Origin: a bacterium
Lineage (GTDB): Bacteria; Spirochaetota; UBA4802; UBA5550
Reading direction: 5' to 3'
Length of the DNA: 28,831 bases
Assembly: GCA_024224995.1 (NCBI GenBank)
Contig: JAAENB010000218.1
Span: 1-28,831 of the forward strand
Numbering within the stretch: the stretch's first letter is position 1; the number at the start of each line of letters is the position of its first letter. Made by a program: the position numbers and the translations under genes. The notes beneath the pieces are model-generated. The model was not told where the DNA came from. It saw only the letters and a program-made list of their open reading frames with translations, and did not search any database. Of this stretch, positions 14,951 through 23,068 are shown one piece after another.

Positions 14951-14978
14951 TTGGCAGCCTGCTTTTTTGGTTATATAT
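14951..14978 (+). promoter_or_regulatory. Promoter of the FG-GAP lipoprotein gene
   Basis: TTGGCA (14951-14956), 16-base spacer, TATATT (14973-14978). The leader of about 27 bases contains GGAG (15001-15004), seven bases before GTG 15012. Confidence 0.55.
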
Positions 14979-15011
14979 TCTTTATATAACTATTAAACAA
15001 GGAGTTTCAAA

Positions 15012-16763
15012 GTGAATATTATGAAAGCACTAAAAATGAGCTATTTTATGGAATTATGTTTGATAGCTCTATTATCTATTCCCGGTTGTTCAATAGGTGA
15101 TTTTATAGGTGATCCTGATCCCTGTGATGGTGAAATAAGAGGATCAATTATCATTAACAATGGTGCGGAATCAACATTCTCGCGAGATGTTGAGGTGCAG
15201 ATTGATGTAAGAGGTGCTACACAGATGTGTGTTGGTTATAAGGGTTGCCAAAATGGATACTACGAGTATATTGCTGAAACAAAAATATATACTTTGAGCG
15301 AGGGATTTGGTACGAAAAGAGTTAAAGTCTATTTTTCGAATTCTAATAACTGCTCTTTATACATGTATGATTCAATAACTCTTCTCGACGCTAATGCCCG
15401 TAAATTTCTGGTAAATAAAGATTCAGTTATATCAACTTCTGAATCTGTTACATTGAGCATTGAAGTGCGGAAAGATCAGAAAGATCCGGATAGTATGCGT
15501 TTTAGCAATGACAATAGCAATTGGTCGGAATGGGAAAGCTATTCGCCTGCAAAGGATTGGAATTTGTCTGAAAATTATGGTGAGAAAAAAGTTTACGCGG
15601 AATTCAGTTTTTCCGGTGGAGAGCTTATTCAGCTGAATGATGATATTGTATTTATGTCTATGACAAAATTGCGCCGCTCTGATCCTCAATCTTACTCTTC
15701 TTATGGAGATAGTGCATCTATATCTTCTGACGGAAGTGTTGTTGTTATTGGTGCTCCATATGGCGATAGCAGGATCAAAGATAGTGGGTGCGCTTATGTA
15801 TTTAGAAAGTCCGGGGATACATGGAATGAAACGAAGCTCGCAGCCTCTGACGCTGATGACGATGATAGATTCGGCGGTAGTGTAGCAATATCATCCAATG
15901 GAAACGTTATAATTGTAGGAGCAAATTCGGACCGTGATATAGGTGTTCAAGCCGGATCAGCATATATATATAAATGGGATGGAAGCTCCTGGCAAGAAAC
16001 AAAAATAGTACCTTCCGACTCTGCGAAATATATTCATTTTGGTTCCAGTGTGGCAATATCATCGGATGGAGACGTTGCTGTTGTTAGCGCTCCCTGCTAT
16101 AATAATTCCGATTCTCCCACTGGATCGGTCTATATATTCAAAGACAATGGAAATTCATGGGAGGAGACAAAATTAAAAGCCTCAGATGACAACGAATATA
16201 ACGGATTTGGGGATAGCCTTTCAATTTCTTCTGATGGGAATACAATAGTTGTTGGAGCTCACAGGGATGATGAAAATGATAAAATTGAATCCGGATCAAT
16301 GTATATTTATAAGTGGTCCGGCTCTTCCTGGGAAGAAACAAAGATTTTTACTGATGACAGTATTGATTATTATCATTTTGGAGCCAGTGTATCCATATCG
16401 TCAGATGGAAATAGTATTATTGTAGGAGCTCCCGGCACCTATAGAAGCTATATCAAAACCAATATTTCCGGTTTCGCATATGTATATAAATGGGATGGCA
16501 GTTCCTGGAATAGTACAAAGTTATCACCGTCAAATGGAGCTGTAGATGACCATTTTGGAGCCAGTGTTGCCATATCATCGGATGGTGAAAAGGCCGTTGT
16601 GAGTTCTCCTCGTAGCAACAGTAAACATAGCCTGGTTTATGTTTATGAATGGGATGGAGCCACGTGGGGGGAATCTAAATTTGGACCAATTGGAAGAAGT
16701 CTGTCAATGACCCCGGATGGGAATAACCTTATAACCGGTTTTTATTTATACGAGTTGTTTTAA
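15012..16763 (+). CDS. Lipoprotein with a seven-repeat FG-GAP beta-propeller
   Basis: A 583 aa exported lipoprotein. The signal peptide ends in the lipobox SIPGC (Cys26). Two Ig-like segments follow (about 35-130 and 135-215); the second carries the MRFSNDNSNWSEWE pattern found in repeated surface-protein modules. From about residue 230 come repeats of about 55-60 aa, each with F-G-x-S-V-x-I-S-S-D-G, V-V-G-A-P, GxxYIYKWDGSSWxETK. Six are full and a seventh is short (SLSMTPDGNNLITGF), fitting a seven-bladed propeller. GTG 15012 is preferred over ATG 15021 because GGAG lies seven bases before it. Stand-alone gene with its own promoter. No enzymatic motif; probably a surface or periplasmic binding protein. 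Confidence 0.87.
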   Translation: MNIMKALKMSYFMELCLIALLSIPGCSIGDFIGDPDPCDGEIRGSIIINNGAESTFSRDVEVQIDVRGATQMCVGYKGCQNGYYEYIAETKIYTLSEGFGTKRVKVYFSNSNNCSLYMYDSITLLDANARKFLVNKDSVISTSESVTLSIEVRKDQKDPDSMRFSNDNSNWSEWESYSPAKDWNLSENYGEKKVYAEFSFSGGELIQLNDDIVFMSMTKLRRSDPQSYSSYGDSASISSDGSVVVIGAPYGDSRIKDSGCAYVFRKSGDTWNETKLAASDADDDDRFGGSVAISSNGNVIIVGANSDRDIGVQAGSAYIYKWDGSSWQETKIVPSDSAKYIHFGSSVAISSDGDVAVVSAPCYNNSDSPTGSVYIFKDNGNSWEETKLKASDDNEYNGFGDSLSISSDGNTIVVGAHRDDENDKIESGSMYIYKWSGSSWEETKIFTDDSIDYYHFGASVSISSDGNSIIVGAPGTYRSYIKTNISGFAYVYKWDGSSWNSTKLSPSNGAVDDHFGASVAISSDGEKAVVSSPRSNSKHSLVYVYEWDGATWGESKFGPIGRSLSMTPDGNNLITGFYLYELF

Positions 16764-16780
16764 TAACTCGACTCAGACAA

Positions 16781-16809
16781 TGCACGGGAGAGACATACCC
16801 TCCCGTGCA
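16781..16809. terminator. Stable hairpin after the FG-GAP gene
   Basis: TGCACGGGAG (16781-16790) pairs perfectly with CTCCCGTGCA (16800-16809) around a nine-base loop, 18 bases after the stop. There is no U-run. It may be a terminator or part of the REP-like unit that follows. Confidence 0.55.
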
Positions 16810-16838
16810 GCACAGCGCTAATCTTCTAATACTTCTCT

Positions 16839-16898
16839 GTATACTGTAATACTGTCCCCGTCTTTACTGCGGCAACCACTGGAAGATGGTTCAGTAAA
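16839..16898. repeat. REP-like structured segment, possible transposon remnant
   Basis: ATACTGT occurs twice in direct repeat (one base apart), followed by CCCCGTC. Then comes a bulged hairpin: TTTACTG (16863-16869) pairs with CAGTAAA (16892-16898), and inside it AACCA (16874-16878) pairs with TGGTT (16887-16891). GGGGACAGTATT-type sequence is familiar from the flanks of REP-associated Y1 transposase genes. No transposase is present here. Confidence 0.35.
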
Positions 16899-16933
16899 AC
16901 CCGGTAGTTTTGCCCAAAAAAATAGAAAAAAGC

Positions 16934-16962
16934 TTGACTATTGTGTAATTTATACATATTAT
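16934..16962 (+). promoter_or_regulatory. Promoter of the DUF6463/PD-(D/E)XK operon
   Basis: TTGACT (16934-16939), 17-base spacer, TATTAT (16957-16962). The leader is about 60 bases and carries AAGGAG before ATG 17029. Confidence 0.6.
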
Positions 16963-17028
16963 ATGAATATAAATATGCTTTATAGTATATCATTTTCACA
17001 TTAAGCTGAAGCACTTAAGGAGCCTCAT

Positions 17029-17481
17029 ATGAACATAATAAAAAAAATGTTTAACAAAATAACAAACGGAATAGTTCTAATAATAATAGGGATAATGCAT
17101 ACCAACTTTGCCCTGTCACCCGATGCTTTTGGCAAACAATTCCGGGAATTCTCCAAAACATATTTTTTTAAAATAAGCAAGGGTGCGGAAGTACTTCCTG
17201 CCATGATGAGTGCAACGGATTTTGAAACCTTCGCGGCCTTCTGGTTTTTCTATTTTGGCATTTTAATTTTTCCCATGGCCTTGCTGGTCCATTCAGTTGA
17301 AAAGGATAAAAAAATCCTTCCTCACAGTTTTACCATATCGTATTTAATCGTTGTACTTATTGGCGCTTATATGATCCCCCATTCGGGAATGACTTTTTTT
17401 ATGCTGCCCCATGCTCTGTTTATGCTGGTTCGTAATTATTTTAAAGCACGGATTTCGGGAGGTACTACAAAAAACTCTTGA
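17029..17481 (+). CDS. DUF6463-like small membrane protein
   Basis: A 150 aa integral membrane protein with four hydrophobic segments (about 12-28, 66-86, 98-114 and 118-135). The layout G-I-x-H in the first segment, AAFWFFYFGILIFPMAL in the second and a last segment with HALFML matches DUF6463 proteins, which have no known function. AAGGAG lies eight bases upstream of ATG 17029. It precedes the PD-(D/E)XK gene by 49 bases on the same strand; shared transcription is likely but a functional link is not obvious. Confidence 0.75.
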   Translation: MNIIKKMFNKITNGIVLIIIGIMHTNFALSPDAFGKQFREFSKTYFFKISKGAEVLPAMMSATDFETFAAFWFFYFGILIFPMALLVHSVEKDKKILPHSFTISYLIVVLIGAYMIPHSGMTFFMLPHALFMLVRNYFKARISGGTTKNS

Positions 17482-17530
17482 AGGATATATTCCGGGTAGA
17501 TAAGATTGGTCCGCGGTCAAGGAGAAAATA

Positions 17531-19291
17531 ATGAATTATAAGGTGATACCCTACGGGATTAGTCATTTTGGAAAACTTATTGATGATAACAACTATTTTA
17601 TTGATAAGACAAGATATATAGAAAAGCTGGAAAGCCTGGGGTCACAATATCTTTTCTTTTTACGCCCTCGAAGATTCGGTAAAACTCTTTTTATCTCTCT
17701 ATTGGAACACTATTACGATATAAACAAGAAAGACCGCTTTGAAGAGCTGTTCAAAGATACGTATATTGGAAAAAATCCAACCCGTTTGAAAAGCAGCTAC
17801 CCCGTAATAGAATTTAATTTTTCATTGGTAGAATCGGGCGGTGCATTGGAAGATATAGAGCATTCTTTTATTGAACATGTGCGGCTGCGAATCAAGAATT
17901 TTATAAAGTATTATGAAGGACTATTAAAAGATAAGGATGAACTGTTATCCGATATAGAGAGGGGGAGAAGCGCGGGAGATAAGCTCAAGGCATTTGTTGA
18001 TACCCTGGCGCTGCAGGAAATAAAATATTATATGTTCATAGACGAGTATGACAACTTTGCCAACAATATATTAATGGAACATGGAAAGTACAGCTACGAG
18101 AAAATAACCCACAAAGGAGGATTTTTAAGAAATTTTTTCACGATAATTAAAGGAGGAACACAATCACGAGTCATAGACCGGCTTTTTATCACAGGAGTAT
18201 CCCCACTGGTAATGGCAGATGTGACAAGCGGTTTTAATATCGGAGATAATATATCCGGAGAAGACATGTTTAACTCTATGCTAGGTCTTACCCGGAAAGA
18301 TACTGAAAATCTTCTTGATTATTACGTGGAAAAAAAATTGATAAAAAAAGAAGAGAAGGAACAATCAAAGCAAATTATTGATGAGCATTATAACAACTAT
18401 TGTTTTTCCTCAAAAACAGGTGAAAGAGTATATAATACGGATATGGTCTTGTATTATGTGAATAAATATATCCAAAAAGGAAAAATTCCACTCAACCTGG
18501 TTGATGATAACATACGAACGGATTACGGAAAGCTTCGGTACCTGCTTATAATGGACAACAAACTAAACGGCAATTTTAGTTATTTAAAAAAAATCCTTAA
18601 TGACCAGGTCATATCGGCAGACCTGGTCAGTATCTTTGCGCTCGGGGAGATTATAGAGGGAGAAAAATTTATAAGCCTGCTTTATTATCTTGGTCTCATC
18701 ACTATTAAAAAACATCATGAACATACCTACTATGATTTTGCAATACCCAACAGGGTCATCCAGCTGATGTTCTGGGAGTATCTTAGAAAAGCCACTGACG
18801 ATGTTTATGATGAATTAAAAATTGACGTAAATAATCTTAAACAACTTTTCAGGAATATGGCATACAATGGAGAGTGGGAAGACTTTTTTAACTATATAAT
18901 CGAGAAATTTTATGAAGCAAGTTCTATTCGGGATTTTACTTTTCATGAAGAAGGCATAAAGCTTTTTCTCCTGGCCTATATCAATCTTACTCCGCTTTAT
19001 AGAGTTCACTCCGAACCTGAGATGAATAAAGGGTTCGCCGATATATGGCTGGAAAAGGACAGCCTGGTTTCGGAGATGACTAAATACAGTTATATGATAG
19101 AACTGAAATATATTAAAGCCGACGAATTGAAGAAGGATACGAGTGCCGTTGATAATGCCTTCCGTGAGGCGGAAGAGCAGCTGCTGCAATACGTAAAGGA
19201 CAAGAAAATCGTATCGCGAAATGACAGCGCTCTTATGAAAATAATTATTATACTGTCATCTAATAAGCTTGAGAGGATGGTGCGAATTTGA
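17531..19291 (+). CDS. AAA-ATPase-like plus PD-(D/E)XK nuclease domain protein (PF09820/PF08011 type)
   Basis: A 586 aa two-domain protein. The N-terminal AAA-ATPase-like domain starts with PYGISHFGKLI and YFIDKT (22-28), then has a P-loop-like RPRRFGKT (45-52). The Walker B-like strand is MFIDEYDNF (about 168-176). This P-loop (RPRRFGKT) is the usual degenerate form in the family. The C-terminal domain (about 440-586) holds the nuclease core GFADIWLE (Asp about 503) and IELKYIK (E-x-K about 524). Such proteins occur in many copies in spirochaetes and Bacteroidota. Their role is unproven; defence or mobile DNA has been suggested. AAGGAG precedes the ATG. Length is usual, so it appears intact. 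Confidence 0.9.
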   Translation: MNYKVIPYGISHFGKLIDDNNYFIDKTRYIEKLESLGSQYLFFLRPRRFGKTLFISLLEHYYDINKKDRFEELFKDTYIGKNPTRLKSSYPVIEFNFSLVESGGALEDIEHSFIEHVRLRIKNFIKYYEGLLKDKDELLSDIERGRSAGDKLKAFVDTLALQEIKYYMFIDEYDNFANNILMEHGKYSYEKITHKGGFLRNFFTIIKGGTQSRVIDRLFITGVSPLVMADVTSGFNIGDNISGEDMFNSMLGLTRKDTENLLDYYVEKKLIKKEEKEQSKQIIDEHYNNYCFSSKTGERVYNTDMVLYYVNKYIQKGKIPLNLVDDNIRTDYGKLRYLLIMDNKLNGNFSYLKKILNDQVISADLVSIFALGEIIEGEKFISLLYYLGLITIKKHHEHTYYDFAIPNRVIQLMFWEYLRKATDDVYDELKIDVNNLKQLFRNMAYNGEWEDFFNYIIEKFYEASSIRDFTFHEEGIKLFLLAYINLTPLYRVHSEPEMNKGFADIWLEKDSLVSEMTKYSYMIELKYIKADELKKDTSAVDNAFREAEEQLLQYVKDKKIVSRNDSALMKIIIILSSNKLERMVRI

Positions 19292-19312
19292 AATGAAGCA
19301 GGGAGAAAACCT

Positions 19313-19792
19313 ATGAGTCAATTAACTGAAATAACCGCCTTTATAAAAAGTACCGTATCGGAACTGGGTGCCCATGATATGAAAAAACCCATTACTGCTG
19401 AATATCAAAAACTTCGTCTCATGAATAGTGACAGCAGCTGGAAAGATCCTCAACTGGAAGAAATATCGGAATTTCTTTTGCCCGGCGATTTAAGCAATAA
19501 AAAAGTTAATGAATTTATAGACAGGATCGCAAGTGCTGCCCGGGAGAATGAGTATTTAATCGATTTTCTTAACCGGCCTGAAATTGAAAGTTTTAAGAAC
19601 TATATTAATATTGTAAAAAAAGAAGGCCCCGCAGTACTTCCGGGAGTGCTTGCCTATGCATTGTTACTGGATAGATTGACTTCTGCCATGCATGAAGATT
19701 GGAGACTTATTGACGTTTGTAAAAAAATGGCTGAGATTTCATGCATCGGGCAGGGTAAATCCAAAATCATCAAAAATTTCTATTCCCATTAA
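19313..19792 (+). CDS. Hypothetical protein, possibly the 5' part of a decayed gene
   Basis: A 159 aa soluble, helical protein with no recognised motif. AGGGAGA sits before the ATG, 21 bases after the nuclease stop, so it is in the same transcription unit. The reading frame ends at 19792. The same frame becomes clearly coding-like again from about 19920 to 20251, with a different frame open in between. It may therefore be the N-terminal piece of a roughly 310 aa ancestor rather than a complete gene. Confidence 0.6.
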   Translation: MSQLTEITAFIKSTVSELGAHDMKKPITAEYQKLRLMNSDSSWKDPQLEEISEFLLPGDLSNKKVNEFIDRIASAARENEYLIDFLNRPEIESFKNYINIVKKEGPAVLPGVLAYALLLDRLTSAMHEDWRLIDVCKKMAEISCIGQGKSKIIKNFYSH

Positions 19793-19796
19793 CATT

Positions 19797-20251
19797 ATGG
19801 AAGCTTCATTAACGGAATGGAGAAAAGGCTATGGCGATAATGCCCGGGCCGGAATGATTCTTGCTCGCCATAAACCGGGGAAAAAAGAATCCAATCCTGC
19901 TACAGGCGAAGGCCCTGCCCCCTGCCTCGAAAATGGGCAGACCTTTATACTACCTGGAACCTGGCTTTTGTTGCCGGGTTCCATACTCCTTATATGATGG
20001 TAAAATTATTAATTCCCCGGGTAAGCGATTATAAAGACTGCCCTGAAAAATTTGTTTATAATCGTGTCCTGGCTCTCTATACCCATATTCAATACACTCT
20101 TATTAGCCGGGCCGATGCAGTAAAAAAAGGCGAAAAGGAGATAGCCTGGAAAGACGAAGCCCTGGTAAAATTCTGGGGAAAGATAAATAAAGAAAATGCT
20201 CAAAAATATAATGATGAAGTCAAAAATGCAGGGATCGCTGACCTGGTATGA
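19797..20251 (+). pseudogene. Probable frameshifted remnant following the 19313 gene
   Basis: From 19797 to about 19900 one frame reads MEASLTEWRKGYGDNARAG and on. From about 19925 to 20251 the frame of the upstream gene reads WADLYTTWNLAFVAGFHTPY, then MMVKLLIP..., ending GIADLV. The second piece runs in frame well upstream of ATG 19994, and no ribosome site precedes that ATG, so it is not an independent gene. Two compensating shifts would join all parts. Sequencing error at the G4A6 run (19877-19886) is another explanation. Confidence 0.45.
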
Positions 20252-20264
20252 ACATGAGCACTCT

Positions 20265-21230
20265 TCACACAGTAACGATGATTTTCCCTTTGAAGTCTCC
20301 ACTGCCAAAACGCCGGAAGGCTTCAGCTGTCTCGCTCAAAGGGTACTGTTTATCAATAACAGGTTCCAGTTTACCTGCCTCAAAAAGCTCGTTTATATAA
20401 TCCAGGTGCTTGTTTGGTTTGTGCGCCAGGAGACCTATTTTTTTATCCCCCGTCATAAAGGGCAATGCTCCCAGGAACGCGATCCGGAAAATTCTTCCAG
20501 TGGGACCGCCAACCACGGCAGCCACTCCCCCGGGATTTAATACACGCTTATAATCGGAAAAGGAACGAAGTGCCACATTATCAATAACCAGGTCGTACCG
20601 CTGCCCGGTTTTGGTGTAATTTTGCTGCGTGTAATCAATGACATGGTCTGCCCCTATGGAGCGCATCATATCAAATTTTTCAGCGCTGTCCACTCCTGTC
20701 ACTTCAGCTCCCAATGATTTTGCGATCTGTATGGCAAAGGGCCCCACAGCGCCGCCCGCGCCATTTATTAAAATTTTATCACCCTGCTTAATCTTTTTTT
20801 TATCGAGAAGGCCCTGGGCTGCCATGGCTCCTCCCTGCGGAATGGCTGCTGCCTGCTCGAATGTCATGCCGGGAGATTTTACCGCAAGGGCGTTTTCTTG
20901 AGCGCAAACATACTCGGCAAAAGCGCCCCAGCCGCATTCACACAGGTCTCCGAACACCTCATTACCCGGCTGAAACCGCGTTACGTTTTTGCCAACCGCT
21001 TCAACCCGTCCAGCCACGTCAGCTCCCAGTATGTTGTATTTTGGTTTTAGAAGCCCCCCTATGAGACGGTTTACGAACGTTGAGCCCGTCAGGAGATCCC
21101 GGTCCCATGAATTTATTGATGCGGCGTGAACTTTTATGAGCACTTCGTTCTCTTTGGGAGACGGTTTTTCTATCTCTTCAAGATGAAGAACATCGGGTGA
21201 TCCGTATTGTTTATATACAATGGCTTTCAT
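20265..21230 (-). CDS. MDR-family NAD(P)-dependent oxidoreductase (quinone-reductase-like)
   Basis: A 321 aa medium-chain dehydrogenase/reductase. The GroES-like N-terminal part contains ADVAGRVEAVGKNV (70-83). The cofactor-binding motif is INGAGGAVG (155-163), followed by GAEVTGVDSAEKF. The zinc-binding Cys/His set of alcohol dehydrogenases is absent, so it is a zinc-free enoyl or quinone reductase type. Substrate unknown. GGAAGAAG precedes ATG 21230. It follows the substrate-binding protein gene by 28 bases and is probably the last gene of that transcript, without a clear metabolic link to the importer. Confidence 0.9.
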   Translation of the reverse strand: MKAIVYKQYGSPDVLHLEEIEKPSPKENEVLIKVHAASINSWDRDLLTGSTFVNRLIGGLLKPKYNILGADVAGRVEAVGKNVTRFQPGNEVFGDLCECGWGAFAEYVCAQENALAVKSPGMTFEQAAAIPQGGAMAAQGLLDKKKIKQGDKILINGAGGAVGPFAIQIAKSLGAEVTGVDSAEKFDMMRSIGADHVIDYTQQNYTKTGQRYDLVIDNVALRSFSDYKRVLNPGGVAAVVGGPTGRIFRIAFLGALPFMTGDKKIGLLAHKPNKHLDYINELFEAGKLEPVIDKQYPLSETAEAFRRFGSGDFKGKIIVTV

Positions 21231-21258
21231 GAGTACTTCTTCCGGTTCATTAAATATT

Positions 21259-22305
21259 TCATTTCAAAGATGACTTCTTTGCCCACTCATTCAGGTATTG
21301 CTGAATCTCGAGAAGTTTATCCGCCACGTCGTCAAAATTTACCTGCATGAGTTTTAACGTGCTAATATCGGGCACATCTTTTGGAGTTTGAACTCCCGGC
21401 AGCAGGGGAATTTGAGCGCAATTGGCAAAACCGAGTTTTTTTTCTACCTCAGCAGAGACAAGATAATCTATAAATTTTTTCGCGTTTTCAGGATGAGCGC
21501 AATTTTTGATCATCATCGCGGCGTTAGGAAGGATGAGAACACCGATTCCCTTAGACTGATCCGGGAAAATCATCCGGACGTTTTTTCCGGACCTGATTTT
21601 ATTAATAGCGTCATCACTGTCAACCAGGCTGAAATCGGACTCGCCCTTCACAACATAGTCCGCGCTCTCGCCATTACTTGCCGACATGATAACATTGTTT
21701 TTTTTCATGTTCCGCATGAATTCTTTTCCTTTGTGGTCTCCCAGGATAGAGAATAGTGCCGCGATATAGGTCGTTGTGGTACCGAACAAGGGGTTTGCTA
21801 TTGCAGTACGGCCTTTCGCAGCGGGATTCAAATATGACAAATACGATTTGGGTTCAAAAGAAGCATCTTTTCTTACCAGGAACACTCTGGCACGGGCAGA
21901 AAAACCGGTCCAATAACCATCGCTATCCTTGTAGATGTTTTTGATTTGATTAAAATTTTTTGGTTTATAGGGATCAAGAATTCCTTTTTTCTTTAGAACA
22001 ACCGCACGAATAGGTTCGTTCGCCCAATAGGCATCGGCCTGGGGATTGTTTTTTTCCGCAATAAGACGATTCATAACGCCGGTGCTCTTGGTTTCTTCGG
22101 TATCAAATACCATTTTTACTTGTATACCTGTTTGTTTTTCAAAATCCTTTAAGATGGGCTCGCTAAATACCCGGTCTTCGCTGGTGTATACCACAACAAC
22201 GTTTTTATCTCCACCCCGGGGAGAGCATGATGTAAAAAATAATACCGCAATGCATATCACAGGCAAAAACTTGATTTTTTTTTTGTTCTCTCTATAGTAG
22301 TTCAT
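21259..22305 (-). CDS. ABC importer substrate-binding lipoprotein (ferric-iron/AEP type)
   Basis: A 348 aa periplasmic binding lipoprotein (lipobox FFTSC, Cys27). The N-terminal VVVYTSEDRVFSEPILKDFEKQTG is the standard beginning of family 1 / FbpA-FutA-like proteins. QADAYWANEP and GFSARARVFLVRK follow, both family features. In ferric-binding members a Tyr pair in the C-lobe binds iron; here the matching stretch reads DFSLVDSDDAI, as in 2-aminoethylphosphonate or thiamine-like members, so iron is not certain. CGGAGATA precedes the ATG. The gene follows the beta-sandwich gene by 26 bases, and both probably use the promoter at 23020-23048 rather than that of the permease. Confidence 0.88.
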   Translation of the reverse strand: MNYYRENKKKIKFLPVICIAVLFFTSCSPRGGDKNVVVVYTSEDRVFSEPILKDFEKQTGIQVKMVFDTEETKSTGVMNRLIAEKNNPQADAYWANEPIRAVVLKKKGILDPYKPKNFNQIKNIYKDSDGYWTGFSARARVFLVRKDASFEPKSYLSYLNPAAKGRTAIANPLFGTTTTYIAALFSILGDHKGKEFMRNMKKNNVIMSASNGESADYVVKGESDFSLVDSDDAINKIRSGKNVRMIFPDQSKGIGVLILPNAAMMIKNCAHPENAKKFIDYLVSAEVEKKLGFANCAQIPLLPGVQTPKDVPDISTLKLMQVNFDDVADKLLEIQQYLNEWAKKSSLK

Positions 22306-22331
22306 AATATCTCCGAAACAAATGTAATTAA

Positions 22332-23012
22332 TTACTTTTGAACTATAATCGTTAAATTATTAAATAAGGTGTATGAGTCCGCTTTTGTCCAGAGCCCCAT
22401 TTTTCCGGGTTTCCGGAACGTCTTATCTTTCACGCTGTACAACCTGGCATTGTTCAAATAAATAATAAAAAGATCATCCCTGACTACGATTTTTAACTCG
22501 CTCCATATTCCGGCCGGCACTTTCACTTTTTTACCGTATGTCTTTCCTTTTCCCACCAGCGGAAGATCAATCCTTCTACCGTTCTTTACAATATAGGTAA
22601 CAACATTGTCTTCGAGCGCGTTGGCCCGGGCGATGTAATAATTGTTTTTATCAATGAAACGCCACACGATCCCCCCGGCCTGATCAACCGTACCTTTCAT
22701 GGGTTTGAACGTTACGCTAATAGTGGCATTTTTTGCTTTTATACCGTCATATATGCACACAGGAAAACGATACCCCGTGGTATCCATACCAGTTTGCGCG
22801 AGAACGTTCTTTTCGGACCCTGCGGTTTCCTCTTTTATTACCACCCAATTCCCAATTTTTCCCTTACCGCTTAAAAGATTCGAAAACCCTTTCGGCATCG
22901 CTCCAACAGGATCATTGTCAAAGGTAAGAACCAGGGTTTGGGCGGACAGTGCGGCGGCAATAAATAATAAAAACACTGTAATTTTTATAAATATGGTTTT
23001 GTTTAATTTCAT
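22332..23012 (-). CDS. Secreted beta-sandwich (LamG/DUF1080-like) protein
   Basis: A 226 aa exported protein. The signal peptide MKLNKTIFIKITVFLLFIAAALSAQ ends near A24/Q25. The mature part is a single concanavalin-like jelly roll: LTFDNDPVGAMPKGF, WVVIKE, AGGIVWRFIDKNNYYIARANALEDN and GKMGLWTKADSYTLFNNLTI are the family strands. These domains bind or cleave sugars, but no catalytic residues can be assigned. The frame also opens at TTG 23048, which is the -35 box itself. ATG 23012 gives the proper signal peptide. No Shine-Dalgarno is present; the transcript is probably leaderless. It lies between the ATPase and binding-protein genes of the importer. Confidence 0.8.
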   Translation of the reverse strand: MKLNKTIFIKITVFLLFIAAALSAQTLVLTFDNDPVGAMPKGFSNLLSGKGKIGNWVVIKEETAGSEKNVLAQTGMDTTGYRFPVCIYDGIKAKNATISVTFKPMKGTVDQAGGIVWRFIDKNNYYIARANALEDNVVTYIVKNGRRIDLPLVGKGKTYGKKVKVPAGIWSELKIVVRDDLFIIYLNNARLYSVKDKTFRKPGKMGLWTKADSYTLFNNLTIIVQK

Positions 23013-23019
23013 GATTTGC

Positions 23020-23048
23020 ATTTTACATATGAAAACATGGGCTGTCAA
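23020..23048 (-). promoter_or_regulatory. Internal promoter in the importer cluster, +1 at the ATG
   Basis: Minus strand: TTGACA (23048-23043), 17-base spacer, TAAAAT (23025-23020). Seven bases then lead to ATG 23012. It should drive the beta-sandwich gene, the binding protein and the oxidoreductase. Confidence 0.65.
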
Positions 23049-23068
23049 CCAGTTATCAAAAAACAGTA

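Noticed and set aside
16826..17014. Minus-strand frame of 62 codons
   Set aside because: Runs through the promoter and REP-like hairpins of the DUF6463 gene; composition is not protein-like.
19877..19887. A6G run as a programmed -1 frameshift site
   Set aside because: The slippery heptamer is not in phase with either candidate reading frame, and two opposite shifts would be needed.
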